Position numbers and translations under genes: made by a program. From Panorpa germanica (lineage: Eukaryota; Arthropoda; Insecta; Mecoptera; Panorpidae), in the NCBI GenBank assembly GCA_963678705.1, contig OY783212.1, forward strand, positions 5,022,001-5,086,000: a stretch of DNA of 64,000 nucleotides. The letters run 5' to 3'. Below, piece by piece: positions 14,053 to 26,062 of the stretch (position 1 is the first letter of the stretch; each line of letters opens with the position of its first letter). A model generated the notes under the pieces. That model saw only the letters and a program-made list of their open reading frames with translations, was not told where the DNA came from and ran no database searches.

Positions 14053-15213
14053 ATAAATTTCACCATATAAGACAAAATTTACTTTAATTTATTTTTTTAT
14101 ATAATGACAATAACATTAATAAAGTATTGCAATTTTAGGAGACACAAAATTAATAAATAAAATATAGATATAATATAGGTTAAATGATTTGTGAAATTAA
14201 AATATCCTAAAACTAAACGAAAAAGAAAAATCAATTTTTGTAAAGTGCAAATAATGTTTAAAGTTTCCTCTGTTTGTTTGGATTAAATTGTGTTTCTTTG
14301 GCAACAAAAAGTAAATTTAAACCTCCTCTTTATCCATATTTCTAAAAGCCATAATAATAATACTAACATTATCCTAACAGACAACCATTTTACCCACGTC
14401 TTGTCCACCCAGCTTAGAGTCTACCTCTAAACAAACCCACCCATAGATAACAAGGCACATAACCTATTCGATAGATGGAACATTCTCTACCAAGAACCAA
14501 CTGAGCCAACTATAAGAATTTTATTATTATTCTCTGCATTTACAATAAAACTGATAAAGGTCAGATAAACCTGTCACTGTCAGATTTCTCAAATCCTATT
14601 CAAACATCACAAGACGTCGGAAGACATGTTTTGTATTTCTGTAAGTAAAGTAACTTCTGTTCTGACGGCTTACGGGCTTAAGGAGTCTCAATGGCAACCG
14701 TTACAGATATTCTATTACGATTAAATTTATTATAAATGTTTATTTAAAGAAACGTATTTCTTGTTATCTCTAAACGTGAGATTCAACTCGGTGGCTGTGT
14801 TCAGATGCTACCAGGTACCGGGCGAAGATCTGGAGATGTGGAAGCTGGAGTAATTTACAAATTGTCTGAACCAGACACGATTATTTAATACATTAGGTAA
14901 CTACTGAGATCACGAACTTGCTGCATTGTGCTGTAATGTACTTTAAGATTTATTGGAGATGCTACTTCGCGGAAAAATTCTTTAAGGAGAACTTATTAAA
15001 TTTGCGCTATTTAGGATGCATGTAAATTGACAAAAATGAACCATTTGAACACATAAACTCACCCGATTTATATTAAGCTAGAGTGTAACTCAGATTCAAT
15101 TCTTTTTACTTAGTAGTTTTAATTACTTTAAAAGCCATAAAAAAGAAACAAATTTGTTTTTATATTTTTTAACCAAAGAAAAACTTTGACTTATTATCTT
15201 TCATGCTTTCTAA
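14053..15213. other. intron, no gene seen
   Basis: AT-rich throughout. No repeat of the families in this window was recognised. Confidence 0.4.
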
Positions 15214-15308
15214 CAGTACCGGATTTAATAGTGTGGAGGCCCTTTTTATCTCTATTGTGGAGGTCCCGGGGTAGTGGCCCCGCTTGCCCTCTCTCAAATC
15301 CGGGACTG
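15214..15308. mobile_element. 95 bp hAT-type mini-MITE
   Basis: The ends CAGTACCGGATTTAA and CTCAAATCCGGGACTG are inverted repeats related to those at 13874-14044, in the opposite orientation. Flanks CTTTCTAA (15206-15213) and CTTTTTAA (15309-15316) form an 8 bp duplication with one mismatch. The interior shares the CCCCGG and TCCACAA blocks with the larger copy. Confidence 0.8.
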
Positions 15309-18300
15309 CTTTTTAACATAGTTTTTTATGATGTTTTCAAATTCGCTTCTAATTATCTGTTACGGTTTTTGAAAAATCATACAAAAATATTCATAACTTT
15401 CACAAGAGCCACAGAAATTTTAACGCCAACTGTCTTATTTCAATTATTTATCATTTCACTTTATTTTATCAGAACTGTAGCTAAAGGTGTCTACTGCTAT
15501 TATTTTTAATGTTAACTTTTTCTATAACAATCTCATTTTAAATTCAATGCCTTTTTTAATTTTGTATTTTACCGCGATTTTAACTACTGACGTTATATTC
15601 AAGTTGTAATTGACTAGTCTATAGTATAGACCACTAAGCCAAAATGTGAGTCCTATTAAAAATGGAAATCAATAATAAAAGGACCTTATCAAGATGTCGT
15701 CTTCTGTCGACAACGTTATGCAACTCCAATTTTTTCCATTACAGTAAACAAAATTTCTGTGTGAGGCAAAGTTTTGGGAAACGTGAAAATAATAACTGAT
15801 ATAATCTTTTAGAATGTGCTGATTTATCCCTGAAAAGTATCTAGCTACTCTGGTGTGATTAAATAAAGTAAATACATCAGAATATCAAATCCTGGGAACT
15901 GCGAATGATATCCATAATTTCTTTCCCCTATTACAATAGCAATATATTCTGTATTGATTTATTGTCCTCTTTTTTAAAAAGGTTAAGTATGATAAAAAAT
16001 CAATAATACAGCTATATAATTATAATAATCGATTTTGTATTAAAATAAACGGGAATATCCTTGTTTAATTTTAGGGGGCTGTGTCATGTTACCCTTCTGA
16101 AGACTGCAGTCCTTGGTTTCTATTATTACAATAAATAAAATAGTGTCGGGCTTGCACTATATACGTCATACTCTTACACACATACACAGACAAATAGTGC
16201 AAGTAGCGCATGAAGTACACAGGGTCAATGCCAGACACTGCACTAAGCTAGTTAGTCACTGCGTTAGTCCCTATTCCTATTCCTAGTGATTCTATTCATC
16301 CGCAGAATTAGCTCGTAAATGACAGAACAAAAATATCCCAAATTAACGATCAGAAAGAGTACACATGTTATCGCAGCATTTAATTCTATTTCATCCTGCC
16401 AACACGCAATACCTATTTGCTCGGATTTTATGAGTGGCAATTGTAATTGTATATTTGTTTTATACGTTTTCTCTTCTGAAATTGTGCAGATCAAAGAGTT
16501 TAATGTTAAATTAGCCGTAAGTATCTCGACACTTTTATTCGGATTAATTCACACTTTGTTCTATGTAAAATGCTGAACGCTGAATATATTTTTGGACTGT
16601 TAAAAGACGGAAAAAAATATCCAAGCGGTTTCATGAAATACTGATCCTAAAAAATACCAATTTTTATAGCCTTCTTCTTTTTCGTTCAGTACCGGATAGA
16701 CATATCAGAGGGCACTAGACGGAAAAGTATTGAGGCTTTCTATTCTACCGATTTTTAGTTTGTTGTTGACTGACCTTCGTTTGGAAATAACAGACCTTTG
16801 TTCTTTAGAGAAATATACAAATATCCGGTTACATTTTATAAGTGGGGGACAGGGGGGAGTATCATTCTATTGAAATTTGGCATAGTCTTTACATAAGTGT
16901 TTCGTCTCATTTATGATTCAGATAGCTGTTGCACAGGGGCGGCCTTAGCCATTGCGAGGCCGCCCCTGTCTACAAGAAATCTTTAAAATTTTCAAAAGAA
17001 ATTGATGGTATCCGATTTGGAAAATTCAAACGGATCCTGTAGTAAAATTTAACGCTAATTCCAAATCTGCCATTTATATTTTCTTTGGACTACCGGTTTT
17101 TGAGTTATCGGCATTTTATAGGATCTTTTTTGGAGCGGCGAAAATATATTTGTTGCGCTCCCAAACATAATATTTTCACCGCAAAAAAATATAATATTTC
17201 TGCCGCGGAAAAAAAAGAAGCCACAGCGCAGACGTATTGAGGATGAAGTATCTGGTGAGTAAGAAGTTGTGAAGGAGAAAGTGTCTCACACAAGTTTGAT
17301 AGTACTCGTAATTTGTATACAAGTATACAATTCTTAAAAGAAAGCTCTCGTTAAAAACATTGGATAATTGAAGCACAACTCCAGAATCGTTGGTTATCAC
17401 TGCTCTAATGGAATACTTTTATTCCAAAAACTATCAAGTAAAGTGAAGGACTGAAAACATATTTTAAATGCAAATGATTAATGATGTGAATTCAACAAAC
17501 ACGGAATAAAAGTTAATGAAATTAAAAATCCCGCTTCAAAACTCCATGGGCGATGTTCGTTAAAGATAAATTATAGGCTTACAACTTTAAAACTGTTCTT
17601 TTAGTAAAACAAATGCTTGACACCGTATTATAACGGCCGTACATTTCTGTTAGCAGCAAATGTTAGATGCCCGATACGCCGATAGATCACATTGATCAGC
17701 GCGAGCGCGAGCCAAAGAACCCACCGACGTTCTGATAGGATGGTAGCAGATGCACATGCAACGAGAAGAGCGCGTTCAGAGAGTGCAAGGTTCAAAGTGC
17801 AACATCGGAGCGTTGGAAAGCTGATGTTCATTCTTCTGCCAATTGGCTAGAACCCCAAGATAACTTTGAAGCATAATTCATGCAGAACACAAGAAACATT
17901 GAATATCAATTTATTCATTGAGTATATTTATTGATTCTAATGACTGTACAATTACACTGTTATTTTGATTATGAATTGAAGATAAGGATGCGAAGTGAAT
18001 GTCCTTTACAGAACGTGGATCGTATCGTGAATGACGTATAATGTGGAGTGGTATGAATAACGACGTAAAGTAATGATTAAGGGGATACATCATCTTGATA
18101 TTTAAAAATATTTATTTGTCAAAAAATCATGCATGACAGCAAAATATAAATTGGTGATTTGGAATAAGAAATAGATAAGAAGAACGAAGCTTCTAACGTC
18201 TTTATACGGCCTTGTTGATAACCTTAACTTTAAAAACATTTTAAGGTTAGCCTATTACATTTAATCTTTATCCGACCGCTTAACAGACTGGCGAAAGGAA

Positions 18301-18495
18301 CAACTCAGAAGTGGGTAAACTAAGAACATTTTAAGATCCGTTTATAGAAATTGTGACTAGAAATAATTGAATTGAGCGCTAATGGAAATCTTCACCCCGA
18401 AACCTGTTTAGAGTCGACTCTGCCTATTCTTACAATAATAATAAATTAATATGTATTTTCGAAATACATTTCTTGAGTTAATAGATATTTATTTT
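15309..18495. other. intron, no gene; hairpin and CpG-rich patch inside
   Basis: It contains a 35 bp GC hairpin (16933-16969), a 10 bp inverted repeat CTTGCACTAT at about 16149-16205, and a CpG-rich patch at 17630-17830. The open frames on both strands around 16264-16576 and 17105-17400 show no family features. Confidence 0.4.
16933..16969. repeat. GC-rich perfect hairpin, 13 bp arms
   Basis: ACAGGGGCGGCCT and AGGCCGCCCCTGT are exact reverse complements around an 11 base loop. The CAGGGGCGG terminus suggests a remnant of a small hAT-like element. No target duplication is visible. Confidence 0.7.
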
Positions 18496-18745
18496 TTTAG
18501 TTAATTTATTTAACGTTTGCCTAATTCCAATGCTGAGTCCTATCACTGACGCGTTCGAGTACTATGTTGCCAGTTTTTGTGCTGTCGTGGTTTCATATAT
18601 GTATACTACTCCACTGCCTAATCAATTAATGTTTATGTATGAATATGATCAATTTACTTAATAACAACCAAACTCAGAAAATATAACTTTTGTTCGGGGA
18701 TCGAATTTAAAGATACAGAAGTCGGAGTTAAGCACCAATACTTTA
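18496..18745 (-). repeat. SINE copy 3
   Basis: On the minus strand it shows the B-box region (complement of GGGGATCGAA), the TTGGTTGTTAT block, the body with CACGACAGCAC and the T-rich tail now at its left end. The head is slightly truncated. Confidence 0.7.
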
Positions 18746-19849
18746 ATGGACATTAGAGTTATTTTGGATGAATTTAAAAACTATTACTTATACAATTATT
18801 ACAGGAATTTATGATAAACATTTTACTAAAGGTACACTTATCAATGCCACTCAATTTTCAAAATATTCTACTTATCTCGTTGAATTTTGTTTTTGATGAA
18901 CAATTATTAATACTTTTAGATTTAAAAATAAATTTAAGAATATACGTATTTTAAAAAAATGTATTAATTTCGCTGTACCGAATCCTTAAAAAATAAATTC
19001 TATTTTCATTTCTCGTTTGATGTATCACCTTAATCTGTGTGTTACTCATATGTGCAGAAATGTGAAGTTGTGACGGGGATGAGATCGGGAGGAATATGGC
19101 GTGATGATTGTTTGAAGAGGTGTTTGAATTGAACATTGATGGAGGACAGACAAAGGAGGATGGTGATTGTGAAACATTTGCTGTGAATTATTACCCTCTG
19201 CGTGTATTTACTTGAATTAGATTGTTGATTCTGATTAAATGTCAAGAAAGTATTTGTTATTGGTTCTGTACATGTTCGATACATTCTGTATTTCATTATT
19301 GTATCAAGTTTCTGTTTATTGTTAGATTTCGATAATATAATAATGTTGACATAGTTTACTAGTTTGTAAACTTTATACAATAGTGTATTCTACAACAGAA
19401 ATTCTAGTCTACGATAGCTTTATCTATTGTGTACTCATACATAAACACGTGCTTTGATACAGGTCTCAAACTCTCATCGTTCAAAAGTTTTGTTTAGTTA
19501 TCAAAAAGTTCTTAACCAGGTACAAATTAGTATGACAAGGAAGATAAACCTCTCTGTTTATCAGGGAGACAGATCAGGGAGCAAAAGCTGGGAAACAAAT
19601 AATGTGGTCTTTTTAATAATTTTCCGATACTAATCATTATAACACGTTTTCTTTAAACGCTAGTATAAACGTATTCCTGTAATAAATTACGTTATAAAGA
19701 AGTGCAATTAACTAATTACGTATTCCCTAACGAGACTCGTTTAGTAGTACTATCTAAAACTTCTCATTAATGTTTTTTTTACACTTTATTACAATCCTGA
19801 AACAATTAATTCGTTATCTAAATCGTTGCTTTGATACGAGCGAGTGAAA
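18746..19849. other. intron, no gene seen
   Basis: AT-rich sequence. The open frames at 18951-19380 on the minus strand are Asn/Ser/Ile-rich with no family resemblance. Confidence 0.4.
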
Positions 19850-20160
19850 CAAGTTAGCACTTGACAGTGTGTTCCTATTGGAGAGCCACTGACTGTGAAC
19901 GGCGTTGGAACACGTTCTAAACGCGTAACGACGTAGCGAGCTAGCAACTCATAGTAACGGCAACTCGGTAGGCAGAGTTGTTGAGGGGATGCGGGGTGAC
20001 AACTACGAGCGCTACGGGCCGTTCATCGTTGTGGTGAAATGTGTTGCTGGCTGTTGCTTGTGATTAGGTTGTGTTACGATAGGTTAGTTTGGGTTTTATT
20101 TTGGAGTGGTTGGGGTAAAAACAGAACAAAACAATACGAAGGCTACGTTCGGTTCGCTAG
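19850..20160. promoter_or_regulatory. CpG-rich block, candidate promoter or enhancer
   Basis: Many CpGs (for example ACACGTT, ACGCGTAACGACG, GAGCGCTACGGGCCG) stand within an AT-rich intron and match no repeat seen elsewhere in the window. It contains ATTGG (reverse CCAAT) near 19880 and ends with the candidate exon at 20039-20082. Regulatory function is inferred only from composition. Confidence 0.35.
20039..20082 (+). CDS. weak candidate second alternative first exon
   Basis: In a CpG-rich block (about 19850-20160) an ATG with G at -3 opens MCCWLLLVIRLCYDR and runs to GATAG/GTTAGT. The same GTTAGT donor is used by the CH exon and by the 1.6 kb exon. It also leaves in phase 2, so it could splice to 33186. 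A phase match has a one-in-three chance of arising by accident and the peptide resembles nothing I know. The block may instead hold only a non-coding first exon, or an enhancer. Confidence 0.22.
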
Positions 20161-20589
20161 TTCGTCCATTAATAGAATGGAATTAATAAACATTTTGTAA
20201 ATCCCGTGTAAATATAAAGTTTCGATTACGTGCTTCTTATAGGGTTTCTGATATTAATATTTCGTTACTTTAATACCGGGAATTATGTCCATAAATTCAT
20301 TACTCGTACAATATAGTGGATGTTCGAGTCCTTTGTCTATTTCGTACCGCTAATAAGCTGCAAGTATTACCATAAATTAATATTTAGTTGATAGCGGTGC
20401 AGTGACATGATAAAATGTAGCATATATTCTGCGTAGAGACGTAGGATAGTATTTGTTGTCAAAATCACTTTCTCGTTTATTTATATCGTTTCCTGTCGGA
20501 CTAAAGACTAATATTAAGTGATTTAAAATCGTTTAATTTTTTTTTAAGGATCTCTTAAAAGTAATGTGTTCTCTGATAAATTATCTAAT

Positions 20590-20799
20590 CATTAAAAGTC
20601 AGTGGAAGAAAGCTTAAAATGTAGATACGTTATTCATCTAACTAATTGCAGCTTTAGATTTTGATTCGCGTTTATAGTTACTTACATAAAACGATTTAAA
20701 CAATAAAAAAACATGGTTTTTTTGATAATATTTAACCTGCTGTATATAGTATAGTCATCTATATTTCGCGAATCAAAAATGGCCAAGTATCGTTTCACC
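20590..20799. mobile_element. half copy of the TTAA hairpin MITE
   Basis: It is nearly identical to the right arm of 9530-10172 and ends in TATCGTTTCACC followed by TTAA (20800-20803). The left arm is missing. The left boundary coincides with a TTAA that is internal in the full copy. Confidence 0.8.
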
Positions 20800-20803
20800 T
20801 TAA

Positions 20804-22751
20804 GTTAAAAATAAAATCCGACTGTTTATTAGCAAAATTGAGTCTAGTTTATTTGCAAAAATCATTTGGAGATGGTTATTTTAACATGTTAAGGTTTCAT
20901 AACCACATGAATAGACCTTAGTTTCATTTAAAACACAGTCAGATGTTATTGATGCAAATCACGCGTTTTCTGGCTACAATATCACCCCCTTCACTCTTTT
21001 ATTATTTTAATATTTCTTAATAGAATGTAACACATTGTAATGTATCTATAATAGTTATAATAAATATCTAGATACTACTTTGTAAAAGTCTGCAACTAGA
21101 TACAAATTATTACAGCACTGGAATGTATATAGTATATTCTATTCGTACGTAATGAATAATGCCAGGATTCTAATATAGATGGCAATAAACAATAATCGTG
21201 CCATGAAACATAAAGTAAAAGTAATAAATCGTTTGCTAATGAACTACCAATATTTAAAAACATTACGTAACTTAGAGGTAAACGCCCGAGGCGCTGAGGT
21301 GAACTGTAGATCCTTAACAATAAACAACCAATCGTTTTGTAAAGTAGTCTTAAACAAAAGTCTATATTGTTTCATTTTTAGCGTTTAAACCAGTTGAAGG
21401 TTATGTTTTTTTTAACAATAAGTTGCTTGTGTTTAATAGAAATATATTAAAAGTTGTCTGAGTTACACTACACATATACACTAACGCAAACGAATTAATC
21501 TGTAGGTACTCATATTCCAATTTGGGATAATTTATGTAGTTACTTCGTGATTGACATATAAATTGTAGAATTCCAGGTGGTTAATAACATCAGCTATTTA
21601 AATATGTGTATTGAATATTGCCATTCGTTGTAACAAGTGTCATCGATAGGTCATGACCTTTAACGTTATATTTGATTGAATACATAATGAATAAATACCT
21701 ATTTTACATAGACCACGGCTGTCATATCTCAAAGATTCGTCATCCGCAGGGTTTTTTTTTTAATTTTTAGTTAAACTTAAATTACGGCATACTTTAAATA
21801 TAATTTGGTCAAAGACCAACCTAACAGTTGCCTAACGAAACATATAACCGAGGTATTTTATTTGGTGGTAAGCTGCTATTATGTTCAACAGGAACGAAAA
21901 TAAGAACTGAGAAGTAAAACTTTCAACATTCTAGAAAGAAAATTGTCCAGCAGTGTTAGGTTCAAACTTGCTACCTTACCATAAACTAATTCCAAGAAGA
22001 GATGATGGAAGAAGACCTGTTTGACAAGCAGACTAAACATTTTTGGAAGTTGAAATTCGTTTATGTTAGTTAAATTTAAGTAATACAGGCAATGTAATTA
22101 GGCAAAAACGTTAAATAAATAAATACATACATACAAATAAATATAAAAAATATCTTGCAGTGCATTCATCAGTGTTTGATAACTTGCCACAAGCTAATTT
22201 GTTTTGTTTGTTTTCTACTTTGGCAGGATTATAATAAATTACAAATAACAGAGAATTGAATAATCGAGTTGCTTTATTAGGAATCTGTTACAGGTAGCTC
22301 TTACGTTACCAAAGTCTGTTCTAATCAATTTTTTGTACAATAATGAATTTTCTGCTGTAACATGTTCCCGGACAAGCAACGGCTTAGAACGTTACCACTT
22401 ACCACATTGTTCGATGATAAACGAACACTAATAAATCCATAAAGTTATTGCACATTGTTTGTGACACCTTTACGATCTTTCTTCTAGTTCAATAACATAA
22501 TATTTCTGTTTTTATTGTCCACCCGGAGTGTTGTTATGGCGGAACTAGTAGTTATCGTGCTTCTTAATGGCAAATGAGGGTGCTTGTTCACTGTTCACTA
22601 TTCTATAATAATAATATTAAATTATATTTATAGTTTTTCTTTATACGTATACATTTATACAAGTTTTATATACAACTGCGGTTGATTAATCCAGCTGAGT
22701 AAAGTATGGTACACATACGTGTGACATCCAACTTTTGTTGTAAGAAGTTGT
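20804..22751. other. intron, no gene seen
   Basis: AT-rich sequence. The open frames at 21096-21388 on both strands are mutual shadows without protein features. Confidence 0.4.
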
Positions 22752-23025
22752 ACAACACGTCCACACTAGTGCGACATGCAACTTAATACCTCTATTTCAT
22801 TTGTCTATTTAAACACCATTTTCAATTATTTTTATTTATTTACTAAACATAACTAAAAAAACGTAAACGCACAATGAGATTTTACTGGACACGTTCAAAA
22901 CCGTAATTTCTTTAGATGTTCCGACTTAGGATTAAAACATTTTTGTATCATAAAAATACTATCTAAAATAGAATAAGTAAGGATTTTATTAGTGTCGCAT
23001 GTTTATGTCGCACTAGTCTGTACGT
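22752..23025. mobile_element. GTGCGAC-terminus MITE, copy 2 (both ends)
   Basis: The left end CCACACTAGTGCGACATGC and right end GTCGCACTAGTCTGTACG are inverted repeats. The interior aligns with 7218-7490 in reverse. A solo terminus of the same family follows at 23101-23134, and a related piece (GTGTGACATCCAACTT) lies just before at about 22705, which suggests nested insertions. Confidence 0.6.
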
Positions 23026-23425
23026 TAAAAGTACAACACATTTAATACACTCATGTATAAATAATGTCACCTTATGAATGAAAATATATAAATGTTTGAT
23101 GTCGCATGTTTATGTCGCACCAGTCTGTACGATACATAAAGTTGCCGGGGTTTTGTGCTGACGTGTTTGCCAATGCATTTGTTGAATGTATAGAATAAAG
23201 AGATATTCCCTTTTAGTAAAAGTAACACTTCAAATTCATTTCTATCCCGTCACAATATATGTGTTTATCCTTTGCTATAGCTTCACTAACAGAAATCAAT
23301 TTTTAATTTTTTCACTTATATTTTATAACGTGGGGTTAATATTAATAAGAGAACACTATAACAGTATAGAATACAATTTATTGTTTAGTAAAGAACAATT
23401 ATCTCTTACGCTAGATTCTTATGCA

Positions 23426-23606
23426 TAAGTGTTTGATTCTCAGATCAGCGCTATATTTCCTGAGTTTGGTTGTTATTAAAATTAATTAGATTATGTACTC
23501 ATAATCATAAAACTTATGAGACTTCGGTGTAGTACTAATATATAAGAGCAATATATGAGATATTACCCACATTATAGGACATGTCGTCGGTGATAGGATT
23601 CTTTCT
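23426..23606 (+). repeat. SINE copy 4 (head truncated)
   Basis: It contains CAGCGCTATATTTCCTGAG as in copy 1, then TTTGGTTGTTAT, CATAATCATAAAACTTATG and GTCGTCGGTGATAGGATT. Confidence 0.65.
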
Positions 23607-23643
23607 TAAGCTCAGTGCAGCCTGAGCCTAAGAAAGAGGAATC
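23597..23643. repeat. palindrome of the TCTTTCTTAGGCT repeat
   Basis: GATTCTTTCTTAAGCTCA and the reverse complement of TGAGCCTAAGAAAGAGGAATC pair around a short GTGCAGCC centre. One arm matches the repeats at 37476-37534 and 55052-55114. Confidence 0.55.
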
Positions 23644-24122
23644 TAAAGCATTTTTTACGGTGTACATACTATTTATCTTAAGTACAAAATTACAGCAGTT
23701 AATTATAAATTTATATATGTTTAATAAATATTTATACATATAAATTCATCTTGGATTTAATCTAGACTTCAAACTAAATTGAAACTGCAATATATTTTCT
23801 ACTCTTGTTCAGTTCTTGTTAATACATGGGCCTCTCTATTCTAAACAAACTCTCCTATTAATGAACTCATTTGAGCATATTTATAAATTGTTAAGTTTTA
23901 GTATGTATCCTGATATATTCGTAGGCACTAGTCGCTATAGTGTATACATTTTACAATTTACAGCATACAATACGTTTAGAGTTAAAATGAGGGGTGTAAC
24001 CCCTGTATTAAGCGTACCGCGTGTGCCGAAGCACCCCTCCCACCCTTCATTACATTTCACCAATGTGTGCTCCCTTCGCGTTCATCTGTGCCTACACAAT
24101 TCCTATCTCTCTTACACATAAA

Positions 24123-25199
24123 CAGGGTGTGCCAAAATAATGATGATCGTTGATATGATCGACATTTAATAACAAGTTTCCAAACTTTAAAACAATAATT
24201 GACAGAGTGAGCAACAGCATCCCCGAACCGGAGTTCTGGGTTTGATTGTTATCAAATTAAATTGATTATGTATATACATAATCGTAACGTGCGGTGTGAT
24301 TCTCATATATGAGGCCACGACACCATAAATACTGCTAATATAGTATTAGGTCGTCGGAGATAGGACTTAGCATCGAAAACAAGACGACATTAATTAAATA
24401 AAATCAAAGAAAACAATCATTACAGGAAAGATGTAAAATATTAAAATATCCCTTGCAATGCAGTGTTGCATTGACAAATATTAGTAGAAGCTTGCTGTCG
24501 TGATAAAGTGTACTAATGTAAAACAACTCAGACAATAGTTTGTGGTCACATGTTATCTGATTCACTGCAAGAGCCGTCTAAATTTTATGAAACAAATACA
24601 TATTTTTGCAATAACCCGAAGCAAGTTTTTGAAGTGTTAGTAGCAATTGTTTTAGTTTGTTTGCAAGTGAAATAATGCATGAGTATGATTAGTACAATCA
24701 TTACAACAAAGGTATATCTTATATTAATGTTGCTATAAAGTATTAGTTTCATGATTAACAGAGTAATACATTAGCCTATTTTATTGTAGTAAAAAATATG
24801 GACCTAAACTTCTGATTAATATAAAATTGAATTTTAATACAATAATTGGTACATAACATTGCCCCAGCTGCTACACAGTTGATCTGAGATTATAATTCAG
24901 AAAAAGTAAATGAAAACAAACTTAGAATTCGAACCGCTAATTATTTTGTAAAAGAAACTATGAGAAGAAATGCAATGCAGAATTGAAAGTAGAATCATCA
25001 ACAGACCAATCAAAGAAATGGATTTGAATTGAATTTAATTTTGAGTTCATCGATCTTTTCTTCCATATGTAGGACTGTTCTAATTTAGATATTCTTTCGA
25101 TTAGTCCATCTATATATAAAATATACTGATACAATTATTAAGCAGCAATGTGATTCACAAATATTAGACTTCAACACAATAGTAATAAAGCAAAAGTAT
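24123..25199. other. intron, no gene; transposon-end remnant and SINE
   Basis: ACAGGGTGTGCCAAAATAA at 24123 resembles a mariner-type terminus. SINE copy 5 follows. The rest is AT-rich and unassigned. Confidence 0.35.
24195..24412 (+). repeat. SINE copy 5
   Basis: A damaged head is followed by TTTGATTGTTATCAAATTAA, ATTGATTATGTATATACATA, CACGACACCATAAA, GTCGTCGGAGATAGGACTTA and an AT-rich tail. Confidence 0.68.
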
Positions 25200-25988
25200 A
25201 TTTTGCCAAAATGATGTACACATTATCACTGAATGTTTTGCTTCTGAAACACCCTATAGTTCTTAACCCAACTAGATGTGAATGCTGTGAATGTCACTCT
25301 TTCTCTTTCTTCGGTTGCACATCGCTCTGTACTGTGTATACTGTACACTGTAGTGTATATTCCCCCACGTTTTTGATGGCACTATGGATGGAGTGTGGTT
25401 GCACTCTCTGTTGCAGTGGACCCATTAGATCATTTTGGTCCACCGTGTTCATATTCACAACACCCAACTCTCCGAACATTGAACACACGCCAATCAGCAG
25501 CGGTTGAAAACGGCGTACGCGATACGCGGTCGCACGATGTACTACTATATTCGTGTGTTCGTCCGTTGGCCAGTGTCAAAAAACTGACACAAGCCATAAT
25601 TATAAACAAAGTGTTAGTGATCGAACCGCGTAACCCAGCATTTGGTTTTGTTATTTAAAAAATAAATGTAAACATTTAATCAACTCGTGTTTAAACTGTA
25701 CTTAATTGTAAGATAAATAAATCTAGTTAATTAGTCATTTAAAATAATTTTGTTTATGTGATTTTTAAATTAAGTTTTGAACCGTTTTATAGGTTATGTT
25801 AATATAGTTTCAAATTGACGTTTGTTATGAGTTTAATAAGTGAAGTGATAAAGTGTTGTGAGTTTCCTAATAATGTATGTGATATCTAATGTTATTAAAC
25901 AGAAATATGTACTTAAATAAACTTATAAGTGATTCCTTAAAAAGATGTAAATAAAATATGTTACTCATATGTCAAATTTAACTTAACA
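25200..25988 (+). promoter_or_regulatory. candidate internal promoter and 5' UTR of navigator short isoform
   Basis: This stretch stands out from the AT-rich intron. About 25300-25640 is GC-richer and carries many CpGs, most densely at about 25500-25545. A CCAAT-type box (GCCAATCAG) lies at about 25490. AT-rich sequence that could be 5' UTR follows up to the ATG at 25989, with an in-frame TAA at 25947. No clear TATA box or initiator was fixed, so the transcription start is not assigned. The open frames seen on either strand here resemble no known protein. Calling it a promoter is an inference from base composition and from the exon directly downstream. Confidence 0.45.
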
Positions 25989-26062
25989 ATGGGGAATTCA
26001 TCATCAAGCCAAAACAAAGGACGAAAATGTCGCAGTTTACCAACATCGCCCGAAGCAAGGAG
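25989..26062 (+). CDS. sick: candidate alternative first coding exon, CH-less navigator isoform
   Basis: An ATG in strong context (A at -3, G at +4) opens a 24-codon frame starting MGNSSSSQNKGRKCRS. It continues to a Ser/Pro/Arg-rich stretch and ends at AG/GTATATGT, a usable donor. The exon leaves in phase 2, with AG carried over, which is exactly what the acceptor at 33186 needs to make an Arg codon followed by QLPSPYCK. An in-frame stop at 25947 closes the frame upstream. MG followed by a small residue and serines is a typical N-myristoylation start, and the basic and serine-rich stretch after it would suit membrane binding. Known for the family: NAV1 and short NAV2 isoforms lack the CH domain. 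I do not recall this exact N-terminus from a database, so the call rests on phase, start context and composition. Confidence 0.6.
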
